Shown: positions 17,501 through 25,975 of the stretch, piece after piece
Layout: each line of letters starts with the position of its first letter
How positions within the stretch are numbered: position 1 is the first letter of the stretch
DNA from: Micromonospora musae
GTDB lineage: Bacteria > Actinomycetota > Actinomycetes > Mycobacteriales > Micromonosporaceae
Assembly (NCBI RefSeq): GCF_003626635.1
Contig: NZ_RAZT01000004.1
Span: 248,001 to 312,000 of the forward strand
DNA length: 64,000 nucleotides
Reading direction: 5' to 3'
Position numbers and translations under genes: made by a program
Notes under the pieces: generated by a model
What the model was told of the DNA's origin: nothing
What the model saw: the letters and a program-made list of their open reading frames with translations, nothing else
The model's database searches: none

Positions 17501-17941
17501 ATGAGTTCGGACACCTTCCGCTCGGTGGAGATCGAGCGCACCAGCCTCGGGCAGTACGTCGTGCGGAACGTCCGCGGCGGGTCGATGTCGGTCGGCACCG
17601 GTGAGGACGGCAGCTTCACCCCGGTGGAGCTGCTCCTGGCCGCCATCGGCGGCTGCACCGCGATCGACGTCGACCACATCACCAGCCGCCGCGCCGAACC
17701 CGCCCACTTCACCGTCAACGTCACCGGCGACAAGATCCGGGACGAGAGCGGAAACCGGATGCAGAACCTCAAGGTCGAGTTCACCGTGACCTTCCCGGAG
17801 GGCCCGGAGGGCGACCAGGCACGCGAGGCGCTGCCCCGGGCGATGCAGCAGTCACACGACCGGCTCTGCACCGTCTCCCGCACCGTCGAGCTCGGCACCC
17901 CCGTCTCGACCGTCGAGGCGGCCGGTCCCGACCGCGACTGA
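17501..17941 (+). CDS. OsmC/Ohr-family protein
   Basis: A 146-residue OsmC-fold protein. The recognisable motif is FTPVELLLAAIGGCTAID, with the conserved helix Cys (GGC), and a second Cys in HDRLCTVSRTVE, which matches the pair of reactive cysteines in thiol-dependent hydroperoxidases of this family. The role is probably reduction of organic hydroperoxides in the cytoplasm. ATG at 17501 fits the start of homologous proteins and a leaderless promoter lies just upstream. It ends 15 bases from the convergent oxidase gene. No OhrR-type regulator is next to it. Confidence 0.88.
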   Translation: MSSDTFRSVEIERTSLGQYVVRNVRGGSMSVGTGEDGSFTPVELLLAAIGGCTAIDVDHITSRRAEPAHFTVNVTGDKIRDESGNRMQNLKVEFTVTFPEGPEGDQAREALPRAMQQSHDRLCTVSRTVELGTPVSTVEAAGPDRD

Positions 17942-17956
17942 GCTTCCCGGCGCGGG

Positions 17957-19696
17957 TCACCGGTACATCAGGTGCAGCATCATGCCGGCGTCGGCGTGCG
18001 GCAGGTTGTGGCAGTGGTTCGCCCACATCCCGGGGTTGTCCGCCGGGAACGCCACCTCCCACACCTCGCCGGGGCGTACGTCGAACGAGTCCCACCACAG
18101 CGGACTACCGGTCGCCGGCGTACCGTCGCGGGCCAGCACCAGGACGTGATGCCCGTGCAGATGCCACGGGTGCACCACCAGTGATCGGTTCACGATGGTG
18201 AACTTGACGACGTCGCCGAGGCGGACGACCTGCGGCGGGATGTCCGGAGCGGCCGCGCCGTTGACGGTGTGGGCGTAGCGCGGAAGCAGACCCCGCAGGT
18301 CCAGGCCGCGGTCGAGCACGAGGGTGAACTCCCGATCGAAGCGGGACCACGGCACCGGTGAACCGGTGCCGTAGCTGAGCGGATCCAGCACCGGCCACGA
18401 GCCGGTCGCCGTCGACACCGGCCCGGTCGACCAGACCGACCGGCCGTCGACGAGGAGCGCCACCGGTGTGGCGGGCGCGGTGAACACCAGGTCGTAGCGC
18501 CCCCCGGCCGGGATCAGCACGGCGGTCTCCGCGACCGGCGTCGGGCCCCGCAGGTCCGAGCCGTCGATCGCGGCGACCCGGAACGGAGCACCGGCCAGGG
18601 CGTACCGATGCGTCGTGCTGTCGGTGTTGATCAGTCGTAGCCGTACGGGCACACCCGCCTCGACCTGCTCCGTTCTCGCCACGGGCAGCGGCAGGCCCGC
18701 CAGCGTGTGCACCGGCACCGTGACGTCGACGCCGGTCACCGGCGCCGGGCGCACCACCAGGACCCCGTAGAGCCCCATCCGCACGCCGACGTCGGAGACC
18801 GAGTGCGTGTGGTACCAGTACGTGCCGACCTGGTCGGCGCGGAACCGGTAGACGAACTCCTGCCCCGGTGACACCGCCGCCTGGGTCACGTCGGGCACCC
18901 CGTCCTGGTCGTTCGGCACGTCGTACCCGTGCCAGTGCAGCGTGACCCCCCGCTCGATGTCCCGGTTGCGCAGCGCCACCTCCAGGACGTCGCCGACGGT
19001 GGCGGTCAGCTCCGGCCCCGGAACCTGCCCGTCGAACGCCCACGCCGCGACGTCCCGGCCGCTCACCCGTACCGTGGCGGTCCCGGCGGTCAGTGTGAAC
19101 CGCTTGGTCGGCTCGCCCACCGGCTGCGCCTGCCGGTATTCGTGGTCGTGGGTCCCGGCGGGGGAGGCCTCCGGGGCGGCGGTCAGGCCCGTTCCGGTGA
19201 CCAGCGCCGCGACCGCCACCGCGACGGCCGCCCGGGACACCGCCCGCGACGGCCGCGGACCGAGCAGACGCCACGAGACGACGGTCGCCGCCGCCACCCC
19301 GGCGACCGCGAGCAGCGCCACGCCCGGCGACACCGGATAGCCGTGCAGGACGGTGACGAGCAGGGCGCCGCTCCCGGCGTAGCCGGCGAAGAGCAGCGGG
19401 ACCGCGGCGGAGCGGATGTCGGCCGGCGGTCGCAGCAACCGTGCCCCGGCGACCGCCACCGCCACGAGCGACAGTGGCGTGGCCACGACGATCTTCTCCG
19501 CCGCGAACCACCAGCCGGCGCGGGCGAGCGCGGTGATCGTGACGGCGCGGGCGAGCGTGGCGAGCAGCGCGAGGACGGCCAGCCCCAGTGCGAGCCGACG
19601 ACGCCGGGCGGCCGACGCGACGCCACCGGCCAGCCAACCGGCGGTCGCGAGGACCGCGATCGCGAGGTCGGCCGCGAGCAGCGAACCGGTGCTCAC
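17957..19696 (-). CDS. Multicopper oxidase with N-terminal membrane domain
   Basis: 579 residues. The first ~170 hold about five hydrophobic helices; the rest is a cupredoxin-type oxidase placed outside the membrane. Copper ligands are all visible: HWHG and YWYHTHS in the first cupredoxin, and HPWHLHGH and HCHNLPHADAGM in the last, giving type 1, 2 and 3 sites with a Met axial ligand. Substrate could be Cu(I), Fe(II) or phenolics. The GTG start overlaps the stop of the preceding gene (GTGA), and the operon begins with a CxxC redox-like protein, pointing to metal or redox stress. A divergent two-component system is a candidate regulator. Confidence 0.92.
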   Translation of the reverse strand: MSTGSLLAADLAIAVLATAGWLAGGVASAARRRRLALGLAVLALLATLARAVTITALARAGWWFAAEKIVVATPLSLVAVAVAGARLLRPPADIRSAAVPLLFAGYAGSGALLVTVLHGYPVSPGVALLAVAGVAAATVVSWRLLGPRPSRAVSRAAVAVAVAALVTGTGLTAAPEASPAGTHDHEYRQAQPVGEPTKRFTLTAGTATVRVSGRDVAAWAFDGQVPGPELTATVGDVLEVALRNRDIERGVTLHWHGYDVPNDQDGVPDVTQAAVSPGQEFVYRFRADQVGTYWYHTHSVSDVGVRMGLYGVLVVRPAPVTGVDVTVPVHTLAGLPLPVARTEQVEAGVPVRLRLINTDSTTHRYALAGAPFRVAAIDGSDLRGPTPVAETAVLIPAGGRYDLVFTAPATPVALLVDGRSVWSTGPVSTATGSWPVLDPLSYGTGSPVPWSRFDREFTLVLDRGLDLRGLLPRYAHTVNGAAAPDIPPQVVRLGDVVKFTIVNRSLVVHPWHLHGHHVLVLARDGTPATGSPLWWDSFDVRPGEVWEVAFPADNPGMWANHCHNLPHADAGMMLHLMYR

Positions 19697-20145
19697 GCCG
19701 GCTCCGCTTCCCGCACGACCACCCGCTCGGCGTCGGCCGGCGCCGGGTTGGCCAGCTCGCGGGCCGCCCGGAGGAGACCGACCACGACGTGCACCGCGAT
19801 GATCCCGTTGACCGCGTGCAGCCCGGCGACGGTCAGGCCGACCGGAGTGCTGGCGCCCGAGGCGTCGGTGAAGGCGTTCGCGAACATGGCGAGCAGGGCC
19901 TGCAGGACGACGAGAGCGAGCGGCAGGGCCGCCAGCCCGACGACCCGGCCCGGTGCCCTCGCCAGCGCGGCGAGCAGGATGGTGAGCAGGGTGAGGACAG
20001 GGATGATCACCATTCCGTTGACGCTGTGCAGTGCGTACGCGCCGTCCCCGGCGGGTTTGGTGAACGCGCCCACGGCGGCGAAGACGAACTGGAGGGCGAA
20101 CGCGACCAGCAGCAGAGCGCTGACGAGGACCAGGGCCTTACGCAT
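19693..20145 (-). CDS. Small four-helix membrane protein (DUF6220-like)
   Basis: 150 residues with four hydrophobic segments, two of which carry LHSVNG and LHAVNG motifs, so the two halves resemble each other. This pattern fits the uncharacterised DUF6220 membrane family as I remember it; the paired His residues could bind a metal or haem, which would suit the adjacent oxidase, but that is inference. ATG at 20145 has a perfect AGGAGG 6 bases upstream, which overlaps the stop of the previous gene. Its own stop overlaps the oxidase start, so the three genes form a tightly coupled operon. Confidence 0.8.
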   Translation of the reverse strand: MRKALVLVSALLLVAFALQFVFAAVGAFTKPAGDGAYALHSVNGMVIIPVLTLLTILLAALARAPGRVVGLAALPLALVVLQALLAMFANAFTDASGASTPVGLTVAGLHAVNGIIAVHVVVGLLRAARELANPAPADAERVVVREAEPA

Positions 20146-20155
20146 GAGAAACCTC

Positions 20156-21145
20156 CTAGAGTTCAGCGGGGGAGAGGGTCTGGGCGACGTGGTCGGTGGC
20201 CGTGATCGCGCCGTAGGCGACCAGCCGCACGAGATCCGCGTCGTCCGGATGGGAGAGCCGCCAGAGGGCGACGTCACCCGAGCGGATCGCGGCGGGCGCG
20301 AACGCCGCCAGCAGGGCGATCCGCGTGCCGACGCGGTCCGCGCCGGGCAGGTCCCGGATCAGGTCGGCGGCCCACTCCGCGGGCCGGGTCGGGTGCCGCC
20401 CGTCCTCCCAGCGCACGGTCGCCTCGACGGTCCGGCGCGCGACGTCGCCCAGCAGCTCTCCGCCGCGCCCGGCGGCGTCCCGCAGTGACGCGTACGCGAC
20501 GCCGACGGGGCTGTCGCCGGCCCAGGCCGGTGGCGACGTCGTGCCGACGCCGAGGAGGGCCAGGCCGCGGCCGGGTTCCTTCGGCGCCCGGGCGGTCGTG
20601 GCGTGCAGCCGACCGCCGGCCGAGCGCACCAACGGGTAGCGCTGCACGCCGCCGGGGAGCAGATCCGGGTCGAGCAGCGCCGAGACGATCCGGTTGACGA
20701 AGTGGAAGGCGAGCGCGGTGCCGGTCACCTCGGGGCGGTACGGGCTGGCCCAGTCGGCCGCCTCCGGGGTGCGGCTCGCCTCGGCCCAGGCGACGAGCGC
20801 GGCGTGCCTCGGCTCCGCCGGCGTTCCGCCCCGGGCGACGACCTCGGCCAGCTCGTGCTCGCCGAGCGCGTGCAGCAGCATCACGTGGGCGTCGACGCAG
20901 AACCGGCAGCGGTTGGCCCGGGACACCGCCGACGCGACGAGCTCACGGTCGACCCGGGACGCGTCCCCGGCGAGCAGGGCCTCGCGCATCAGCGCCCACG
21001 TCGCGGTCAGCAGCTCCGGCGCGACCGACAACGCCCGGAAGGTGGGCGCCGGCCCGAGGAACTCGTCCCGCAGCTGCCGGTAGACCTCCGCGGTGCGGCC
21101 GGTCGCGGCCTTCGGGGGAGCGGGGGTGAAGAAGCGGTACGTCAT
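20156..21145 (-). CDS. Carboxymuconolactone decarboxylase-like (AhpD-fold) protein
   Basis: 329 residues. The AhpD-type active site is present as NRCRFCVDAHVMLLH (CxxC followed by His, about residues 90-104), suggesting thiol-disulfide peroxidase-type chemistry rather than decarboxylation. The protein is about twice the length of simple family members; the second half (from about residue 170) also has helices ending in ATDHVAQTL, so it may be an internal pseudo-repeat lacking the CxxC. First gene of the operon with the membrane protein and multicopper oxidase. ATG at 21145 is the only Met before the conserved region that lies near the divergent promoter. Confidence 0.85.
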   Translation of the reverse strand: MTYRFFTPAPPKAATGRTAEVYRQLRDEFLGPAPTFRALSVAPELLTATWALMREALLAGDASRVDRELVASAVSRANRCRFCVDAHVMLLHALGEHELAEVVARGGTPAEPRHAALVAWAEASRTPEAADWASPYRPEVTGTALAFHFVNRIVSALLDPDLLPGGVQRYPLVRSAGGRLHATTARAPKEPGRGLALLGVGTTSPPAWAGDSPVGVAYASLRDAAGRGGELLGDVARRTVEATVRWEDGRHPTRPAEWAADLIRDLPGADRVGTRIALLAAFAPAAIRSGDVALWRLSHPDDADLVRLVAYGAITATDHVAQTLSPAEL

Positions 21146-21246
21146 GGCGTCGATGCTCGTCCCGGCGGGCCGGAAGGGCGTCGTGCCGCCGCAGACACTT
21201 GCCGGGCCGCCGCTACCACGTCCGCGGTACGCCTCAGCTACCGCAG

Positions 21247-21283
21247 CTGGAGGATGCTCCAGTGACGACGGCCGTTCTACAGT
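21247..21283 (+). promoter_or_regulatory. Promoter region of the two-component operon with inverted repeat
   Basis: CTGGAG-GATG-CTCCAG (21247-21262) is a 6-bp inverted repeat placed at the -35 region of a -10-like TACAGT (21278-21283). The kinase ATG follows 6 bases after, so the transcript is probably leaderless. The repeat may be the response regulator's own site. Confidence 0.45.
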
Positions 21284-21289
21284 TCGTCC

Positions 21290-22420
21290 ATGCGCCGCGA
21301 CCTGCCGTACGGCCTCAGCGGCCTCGCCCTCGGCCTCCTCCTGCTCGGCAACGCCGCGCTCGCCCCGGACGCCGCACCGGTACACCCGATCGACGTCGCC
21401 CTCGTCGTGGTGATGGCGGCCGCCCTGGCGGCGTGCCGGCGGTACCCGGCGCCGGCGTTGATCGTGGTGAGCGCCGCCATGCTGGCCCTCCACCTCCGGG
21501 TGCACCCCGGCCCCTCCGCCGCCTTCCCCGTCCTCGGCGCGGTCTACGTCGCCGCCTGGCGGGGACACCGGACGACCGCCGCCCTGGCCAGCCTCGTCTT
21601 CCTCGGCGGCTTCCTGGCCCACGACATCTCGGTGGCACCCGCCGGCCGGCCCGGCCAGCAGATCGTCGAGCGGACGTCCCTGCTGCTGGGCTGGTTCGTG
21701 GCCGCCAACGTCGCCGGGCTCGTCGGTCGGCAGCGCCGGGCGTACCTGGAGCAGGTCGAGCAGCGGGCGGTGGAGGCCGAACACACCCGCGAGGAGGTGG
21801 CGCTGCGTCGCGCCGGGGAGGAGCGGCTGCGCATCGCCCGGGATCTGCACGACTCACTGACCCACAACATCTCCGTGATCAAGGTGCAGGCGGGGATCGC
21901 CGTGCACCTGGCCCGCAAACACGGGGAGGAGCCGGCGGCCGCGCTGCTGGCGATCCAGGAGGCGAGCGGCGCCGCGATGCGGGAACTGCGCGCGACGCTG
22001 GGCGCCCTGCGCTCACCCTCCGACGGGGACTGGGTCGGGCTGGCCCGGGTGGGTGAGCTCGCCGAGCGGACCCGGGCGGCCGGCGTACCGGTGCAGGTGA
22101 CGGTCACCGGTCAGCCCCGGGAGCTGCCCGGCGAGGTCGACCAGGCCGGGTACCGGGTGGTCCAGGAGGCTCTGACCAACGTGGCCCGCCACGCCGGTCC
22201 CGCCACCGCGCGGATCCACGTCGAGTACGCCCCGGCGCAGCTGACCGTCTCCGTCACCGACGACGGCCGGGCCGCGCCGGTCGGGTCGCCGACGCCCGGG
22301 GTGGGCCTGCGCGGCATGCGGGAGCGGGTCACCGGGCTGGGCGGCACGCTGGACGCCGCGGCCCGCGACGACGGCGGGTTCGGGGTGCGCGCCACGTTCC
22401 CGCTGGACGGTTCCGCGTGA
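21290..22420 (+). CDS. Two-component sensor histidine kinase (NarL/DesK-type, HisKA_3)
   Basis: 376 residues: four to six N-terminal helices (1-130), a short coiled linker, then the HisKA_3 dimerisation helix with phospho-acceptor His in RIARDLHDSLTHNIS (about residues 183-197), and an HATPase domain with N-box QEALTNVARHAG and G-box GVGLRGMRERV. No extracellular sensor domain is seen, so the signal is probably sensed in or at the membrane. The stop overlaps the start of the response regulator gene by four bases. Divergent from the CMD-membrane-oxidase operon, its likely target. Confidence 0.93.
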   Translation: MRRDLPYGLSGLALGLLLLGNAALAPDAAPVHPIDVALVVVMAAALAACRRYPAPALIVVSAAMLALHLRVHPGPSAAFPVLGAVYVAAWRGHRTTAALASLVFLGGFLAHDISVAPAGRPGQQIVERTSLLLGWFVAANVAGLVGRQRRAYLEQVEQRAVEAEHTREEVALRRAGEERLRIARDLHDSLTHNISVIKVQAGIAVHLARKHGEEPAAALLAIQEASGAAMRELRATLGALRSPSDGDWVGLARVGELAERTRAAGVPVQVTVTGQPRELPGEVDQAGYRVVQEALTNVARHAGPATARIHVEYAPAQLTVSVTDDGRAAPVGSPTPGVGLRGMRERVTGLGGTLDAAARDDGGFGVRATFPLDGSA

Positions 22421-23079
22421 TCCGGGTCCTGCTCGCCGACGATCAGGCCCTGATGCGGGCCGGTTTCCGAGCCCTGCTCGACGCCGAGGACGACCTGGAG
22501 GTCGTCGGTGAGGCCGTCGACGGCGCCTCGGCCGTGCAGCTGACCCGGCGGCTGCGACCGGACGTCGTGCTGATGGACGTGCAGATGCCGGGGCTCGACG
22601 GCATCGGGGCGACCGGGCGCATCGCCGCCGATCCCGACCTCGCCGCGGTCCGCGTCCTCATCCTCACCAACTACGGGCTCGACTCCTACGTCTTCGCCGC
22701 CCTCCGCGCGGGCGCCAGCGGGTTCCTCCTCAAGGACGCCGACCCCGCCGACCTGCTACAGGCCGTCGCCGTCGTGGCGCGCGGCGACGCGCTGCTCGCC
22801 CCCGCCGTCACCCGTACGCTGATCAGCGAGTTCGTCGCGGTCCCGGCACCGCCGGACCGGACGGCCGGGCGCGAGGTGCTGACCGCCCGCGAGCAGGAGA
22901 TCGTCGAGCTCGTCGCCCGGGGGCTGAGCAACGACGAGATCGCCGAACAGATGGTGATCAGTCCGTTGACCGCCAAGACGCACGTCAACCGGGCGATGAC
23001 GAAGCTGCACTGCCGTGACCGCGCTCAACTGGTCGTGTGGGCGTACGAGTCGGGGCTGGTGACGCCGCGCCGTCGCTGA
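22417..23079 (+). CDS. Two-component response regulator, NarL/FixJ type with LuxR HTH
   Basis: 220 residues. Receiver domain with acidic pair DD (LLADDQ), phospho-acceptor Asp in VLMDVQMPGLDG (about residue 54), the conserved Thr/Ser-position segment LILTNYG, and Lys in FLLKDADP. The C-terminal LuxR HTH (LTAREQEIVELVARGLSNDEIA, split by the helix turn, then TAKTHVNRAMTKL) binds DNA. GTG start overlaps the kinase stop. The pair is self-contained and faces the multicopper oxidase operon, a plausible regulatory target (inference). Confidence 0.94.
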   Translation: MIRVLLADDQALMRAGFRALLDAEDDLEVVGEAVDGASAVQLTRRLRPDVVLMDVQMPGLDGIGATGRIAADPDLAAVRVLILTNYGLDSYVFAALRAGASGFLLKDADPADLLQAVAVVARGDALLAPAVTRTLISEFVAVPAPPDRTAGREVLTAREQEIVELVARGLSNDEIAEQMVISPLTAKTHVNRAMTKLHCRDRAQLVVWAYESGLVTPRRR

Positions 23080-23106
23080 CACCACGTCGCCCAGCGGGCG
23101 CTCGGT

Positions 23107-23628
23107 TCAGTCGCACACCGTCTCGGCGTAGCGGGCGAAGTCCTCTCGGGTGCGGTACGTGGCGATGTATCCGCCGTCCGTGTCGCCCTCCCAGTTCTTG
23201 GTGAGGATCGTGTTCGGGCCGACCCGGTCGCGTAGCTCACTGACCCGGAACGGGAAGTCGTCCACCGCGCCGCCGTCCTCGTTCCACGCCCGCAGGTCGT
23301 AGATCTGCTCGTCGTCCAACGTGGCCGCCGCCAGCTTCGTCCGCCAACCGTCCGCCGGGTCGAGCAGTACCACGTCCTCCGTCTCGCGGGCCCGGCGATC
23401 CTGCTCCCGCTCGAGCTGGATCACCCTGCCCTTGACCCCGCCGTTGTCCATGCCCCGGTAGAGGGTGATCACGACCGCCCCCTCACCCCGGCACCAGTCG
23501 AACACACCGACCAGCCGGCCGTCGGGGTCCAGTCGTACGCCGACCGCGCCCTCGATCGGCGCGCTGCAGCCCGTCAGGCAAGCCAGCACCAACGCGCAGA
23601 TGAGTCCCAGCAGCCCCGTCCGTCGCAT
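23107..23628 (-). CDS. Predicted lipoprotein, function unknown
   Basis: 173 residues beginning with a signal peptide that ends in a lipobox (LTGC at about residues 21-24), so the mature protein is lipid-anchored outside the membrane. The mature part is soluble, acidic and rich in beta-type segments (GRLVGVFDWC, AVVITLYRG, FPFRVSEL), ending in a Cys-Asp. No family recognised. The Met at 23628 is preferred; a GTG two codons upstream (23634) is equally possible. Convergent with the response regulator, 27 bases apart, with a small hairpin between. Confidence 0.75.
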   Translation of the reverse strand: MRRTGLLGLICALVLACLTGCSAPIEGAVGVRLDPDGRLVGVFDWCRGEGAVVITLYRGMDNGGVKGRVIQLEREQDRRARETEDVVLLDPADGWRTKLAAATLDDEQIYDLRAWNEDGGAVDDFPFRVSELRDRVGPNTILTKNWEGDTDGGYIATYRTREDFARYAETVCD

Positions 23629-23737
23629 CCTCACACGGTAGGTGCCGACGGTCACCACGCGGTCACGCCGACGAAACGGCTCGGCAGGCGGTCGGTGCCT
23701 TCAGGTTGATGCCCGGTAGGGCGGGTACCGGACCACC

Positions 23738-24208
23738 ATGCCTGCATCCACCTGGATCACGACGGCGGCGGCCGTCGCCGCGACGGCCGCCGCCGGCAGC
23801 CTGGCCACCGATCCCTCCTCCCGCTGGTACCGGCGGTTGCGCAAACCTCGCTGGCAGCCGCCGCCGTCGACGTTCCCCCTGGTCTGGACCCCGGTGTACG
23901 CGCTCATCGCGGTGGCGGGCGCCCGCACGCTGGAGCGCAGCAGGGCAGACGAGCGTGCCGCGTTCGCCCGTGCCTACGCGCTGAACCTCGCGCTCAACGC
24001 CGGCTGGACCGCGCTCTTCTTCCGCGCTCGTAGACCCGCCGCCGCGCTCACCGAGATCGCCGCGCTCAACGCGTCCAACCTCCTGCTGCTGCGCCGTGCC
24101 GTGCGCACCGACCGGGTCGCCGGCCTCGCGCTGGCCCCGTACGCCGCCTGGACGGTCTTCGCCACCGCGCTCAACGGCGCCGTCGTACGCCTCAACCGCG
24201 ACAGGTGA
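23738..24208 (+). CDS. TspO/MBR-family membrane protein
   Basis: 156 residues, five hydrophobic helices, close to the usual TspO length. Family landmarks: the W-Y-x5-KPxWxPP loop (WYRRLRKPRWQPPPSTF), VWTPVYALI in helix 2, LNLALNAGWTALFF in helix 3-4, and a C-terminal PYAAWTVFATALN. TspO proteins bind porphyrins and cholesterol-like ligands and are linked to tetrapyrrole handling and oxidative stress. The first helix has replaced the typical Trp residues with Ala-rich sequence, so ligand preference may differ. Stands alone; convergent with the ECF41 gene 22 bases away. Confidence 0.85.
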   Translation: MPASTWITTAAAVAATAAAGSLATDPSSRWYRRLRKPRWQPPPSTFPLVWTPVYALIAVAGARTLERSRADERAAFARAYALNLALNAGWTALFFRARRPAAALTEIAALNASNLLLLRRAVRTDRVAGLALAPYAAWTVFATALNGAVVRLNRDR

Positions 24209-24230
24209 TCGGCTCCTGGCAACCCGTCGC

Positions 24231-25172
24231 TCAGCGGCTCAGGGAGGTCTCCCGCTCCATGTGCGACAGCTTCTCCGGGTTGCGCACCGCGTAGAGACCC
24301 GTGACGAGGCCGTCGTCGATGCGTACCGCCACGACGGTGTCGATCTCGCCGTCCTGCCGGAAGACCAGCGCCGGGTAGCCGTTGACCTGCGCCGGCAGCA
24401 ACGTGCCCACGGCGGCGATCCGGCCCAGCCCGGCGGCGAGCACCCGGGAGACCTTCTCGACGCCCACGATGGGGCGCGGAACGGCCTGCTTGAGCCCGCC
24501 ACCGTCGCCCAGCATGACGACGTCCGGCGCGAGGATGTCGAGCAGCTGCTGCAGGTCGCCCGTCTCGACGGCCCGTTGGAACGCGTCGAGCGCGTCCCGG
24601 GTCTGGGACGCGGAGACGATCCCGCGTGGTCGCCGCGCCGCGACGTGCGCCCGTGCCCGGTGGGCGATCTGCCGGACCGCGGCCGGGCTCTTCTCGACGG
24701 CCTCGGCGATCTCGTCGTACGCCAGATCGAAGACCTCGCGCAGCACGAACACCGCCCGCTCGGTCGGCGTGAGCGTCTCCAGCACCAGCAGCATCGCCAT
24801 CGAGACGCTCTCGGCCAGCTCGACGTCCTCGGCCACGTCCGGCGTGGTCAGGAGCGGCTCCGGCAGCCAGGAGCCGACGTAGGACTCCTTCCGGCGGCGG
24901 AGCGTGCGCATCCGCCCGAGAGCCTGGCGGGTGGTGATCCGCACCAGGTACGCGCGCTGGTCCCGTACGGTGTCGAGGTCGACGCTCGTCCATTTCAGCC
25001 AGGTCTCCTGCAGGACGTCCTCCGCGTCTGCGGCGGAGCCGAGCATCTCGTAGGCGACGGTGAAGAGCAGGTTGCGGTGGGCGAGGAACGTCTCGGTGGC
25101 GGGGTCGGGGCGGTCGTCGAGGTCACCGCCCGAGCCGCGTTCGTCAGGTGTGGTCCGCGCCGTGCCGGCCAT
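24231..25172 (-). CDS. ECF41-group sigma factor (SigJ-like) with SnoaL-type C-terminal domain
   Basis: 313 residues. Sigma regions 2 (LGSAADAEDVLQETWLKW) and 4 (YDEIAEAVEKSPAAVRQIAHR) are followed by a ~100-residue NTF2/SnoaL-like domain. ECF41 hallmarks are all present: the linker WLPEPL, the DGGG motif (LGDGGGLKQ) and the C-terminal NPEKL box. In this group the extension controls the sigma factor in cis instead of an anti-sigma protein. ATG at 25172 follows CAGGAG; the upstream in-frame ATG at 25238 lies at the predicted -35 box and is unlikely. The divergent gene encodes the usual AhpD/CMD-type partner. Confidence 0.94.
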   Translation of the reverse strand: MAGTARTTPDERGSGGDLDDRPDPATETFLAHRNLLFTVAYEMLGSAADAEDVLQETWLKWTSVDLDTVRDQRAYLVRITTRQALGRMRTLRRRKESYVGSWLPEPLLTTPDVAEDVELAESVSMAMLLVLETLTPTERAVFVLREVFDLAYDEIAEAVEKSPAAVRQIAHRARAHVAARRPRGIVSASQTRDALDAFQRAVETGDLQQLLDILAPDVVMLGDGGGLKQAVPRPIVGVEKVSRVLAAGLGRIAAVGTLLPAQVNGYPALVFRQDGEIDTVVAVRIDDGLVTGLYAVRNPEKLSHMERETSLSR

Positions 25173-25210
25173 GGCTGGCTCCTGTTCACTCTCGGCTGGG
25201 TCACCCACCA

Positions 25211-25237
25211 GATGCCGGGCCGCGCCGTCGTGTGACA
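25211..25237 (-). promoter_or_regulatory. ECF41-type promoter for the sigma factor's own gene
   Basis: On the minus strand TGTCACA (25237-25231), a 16-base spacer, then CATC (25214-25211). The published ECF41 consensus as I remember it is TGTCACA-N16-CGTC, so this matches at all but one position, with exact spacing. It implies autoregulation. Confidence 0.75.
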
Positions 25238-25288
25238 TCGGAACGGTACCGTCCGGTGTCGTTGTGGCGCGGGTCACCTGTGCGCCGC

Positions 25289-25315
25289 TGTCACAGCGGC
25301 CGGGTCACCGGCATC
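25289..25315 (+). promoter_or_regulatory. ECF41-type promoter for the CMD-family gene
   Basis: TGTCACA (25289-25295), 16 bases, CATC (25312-25315): the same two boxes and spacing as the divergent promoter on the other strand. It lies 40 bases before the GTG start of the AhpD-like gene. Confidence 0.75.
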
Positions 25316-25355
25316 TCGTGTTCGTCCAGCACGACAGCACGAGGAGGACGAAGCC

Positions 25356-25841
25356 GTGACCACTCGATTCAACCTGTTCGACAACGAGGTCTCCGTCAGG
25401 TTCGCCAAGCGGTTCGCCAACGCCGGCCTGGTCATCCACCAGTCCTCGCTGCCGGCCTCCACCCAGGAGCTGGTGTCGCTGCGGGCCAGCCAGATCAACG
25501 GCTGCGGGTGGTGCATCGACATGCACACCAAGGAGGCCCTGGCCGCCGGCGAGAGCGCCGTCCGACTCAACCTGGTCGCCGCCTGGCGCGAGTCCACGGT
25601 GTTCACCGAGGCCGAGCAGGCCGCCCTCGCGCTCGCCGAGGAGGGCACCCGGCTCGCCGACGCCCACCCCGGCGTCTCCGACGAGACCTGGGCCGCAGTA
25701 CGCAAGCACTACGACGACGACCAGATCGCCGCCCTGGTCTCCCTGGTGGCCCTGATCAACGCGGCCAACCGGCTCGCCGTGATCGTGCACCAGCGGGGCG
25801 GCTCCTACGAGACCGGCGCGTTCGCCGGCTGGTCCAGCTGA
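25356..25841 (+). CDS. AhpD-like / carboxymuconolactone decarboxylase-family protein, ECF41 partner
   Basis: 161 residues. Active-site motif NGCGWCIDMHTKEA (CxxC plus His, about residues 49-62) is that of AhpD-like peroxidase-related proteins. GTG at 25356 follows GAGGAGG. Genes of this family are the typical target and neighbour of ECF41 sigma factors, and the promoter upstream fits that sigma factor. A role in thiol-based oxidative or electrophile defence is likely, but the substrate is not known for the family. Followed by a strong terminator, so it is a single-gene unit. Confidence 0.93.
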   Translation: MTTRFNLFDNEVSVRFAKRFANAGLVIHQSSLPASTQELVSLRASQINGCGWCIDMHTKEALAAGESAVRLNLVAAWRESTVFTEAEQAALALAEEGTRLADAHPGVSDETWAAVRKHYDDDQIAALVSLVALINAANRLAVIVHQRGGSYETGAFAGWSS

Positions 25842-25858
25842 GCGGCGCCGAGTCCGGC

Positions 25859-25883
25859 CCGGCCCGGGTTCGACCCGGGCCGG
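25859..25883 (+). terminator. Terminator after the CMD-family gene
   Basis: Perfect 11-bp arms (CCGGCCCGGGT at 25859-25869 and complement at 25873-25883) with a TCG loop, 17 bases past the stop. Confidence 0.8.
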
Positions 25884-25975
25884 CCGGGCTGCCGGCCGTG
25901 GTCTCGCGGACCGCTGCTCGTTCAGCCGAGGCGTAGAGTCGTCTGCGTCGATGTCCCGGGCCGGCGGAGGTGGCC

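Noticed and set aside
25211..25238. ATG at 25238 as start of the ECF41 gene
   Set aside because: It lies at the -35 box of the predicted ECF41 promoter and would be upstream of the transcription start; ATG 25172 has a good ribosome site.
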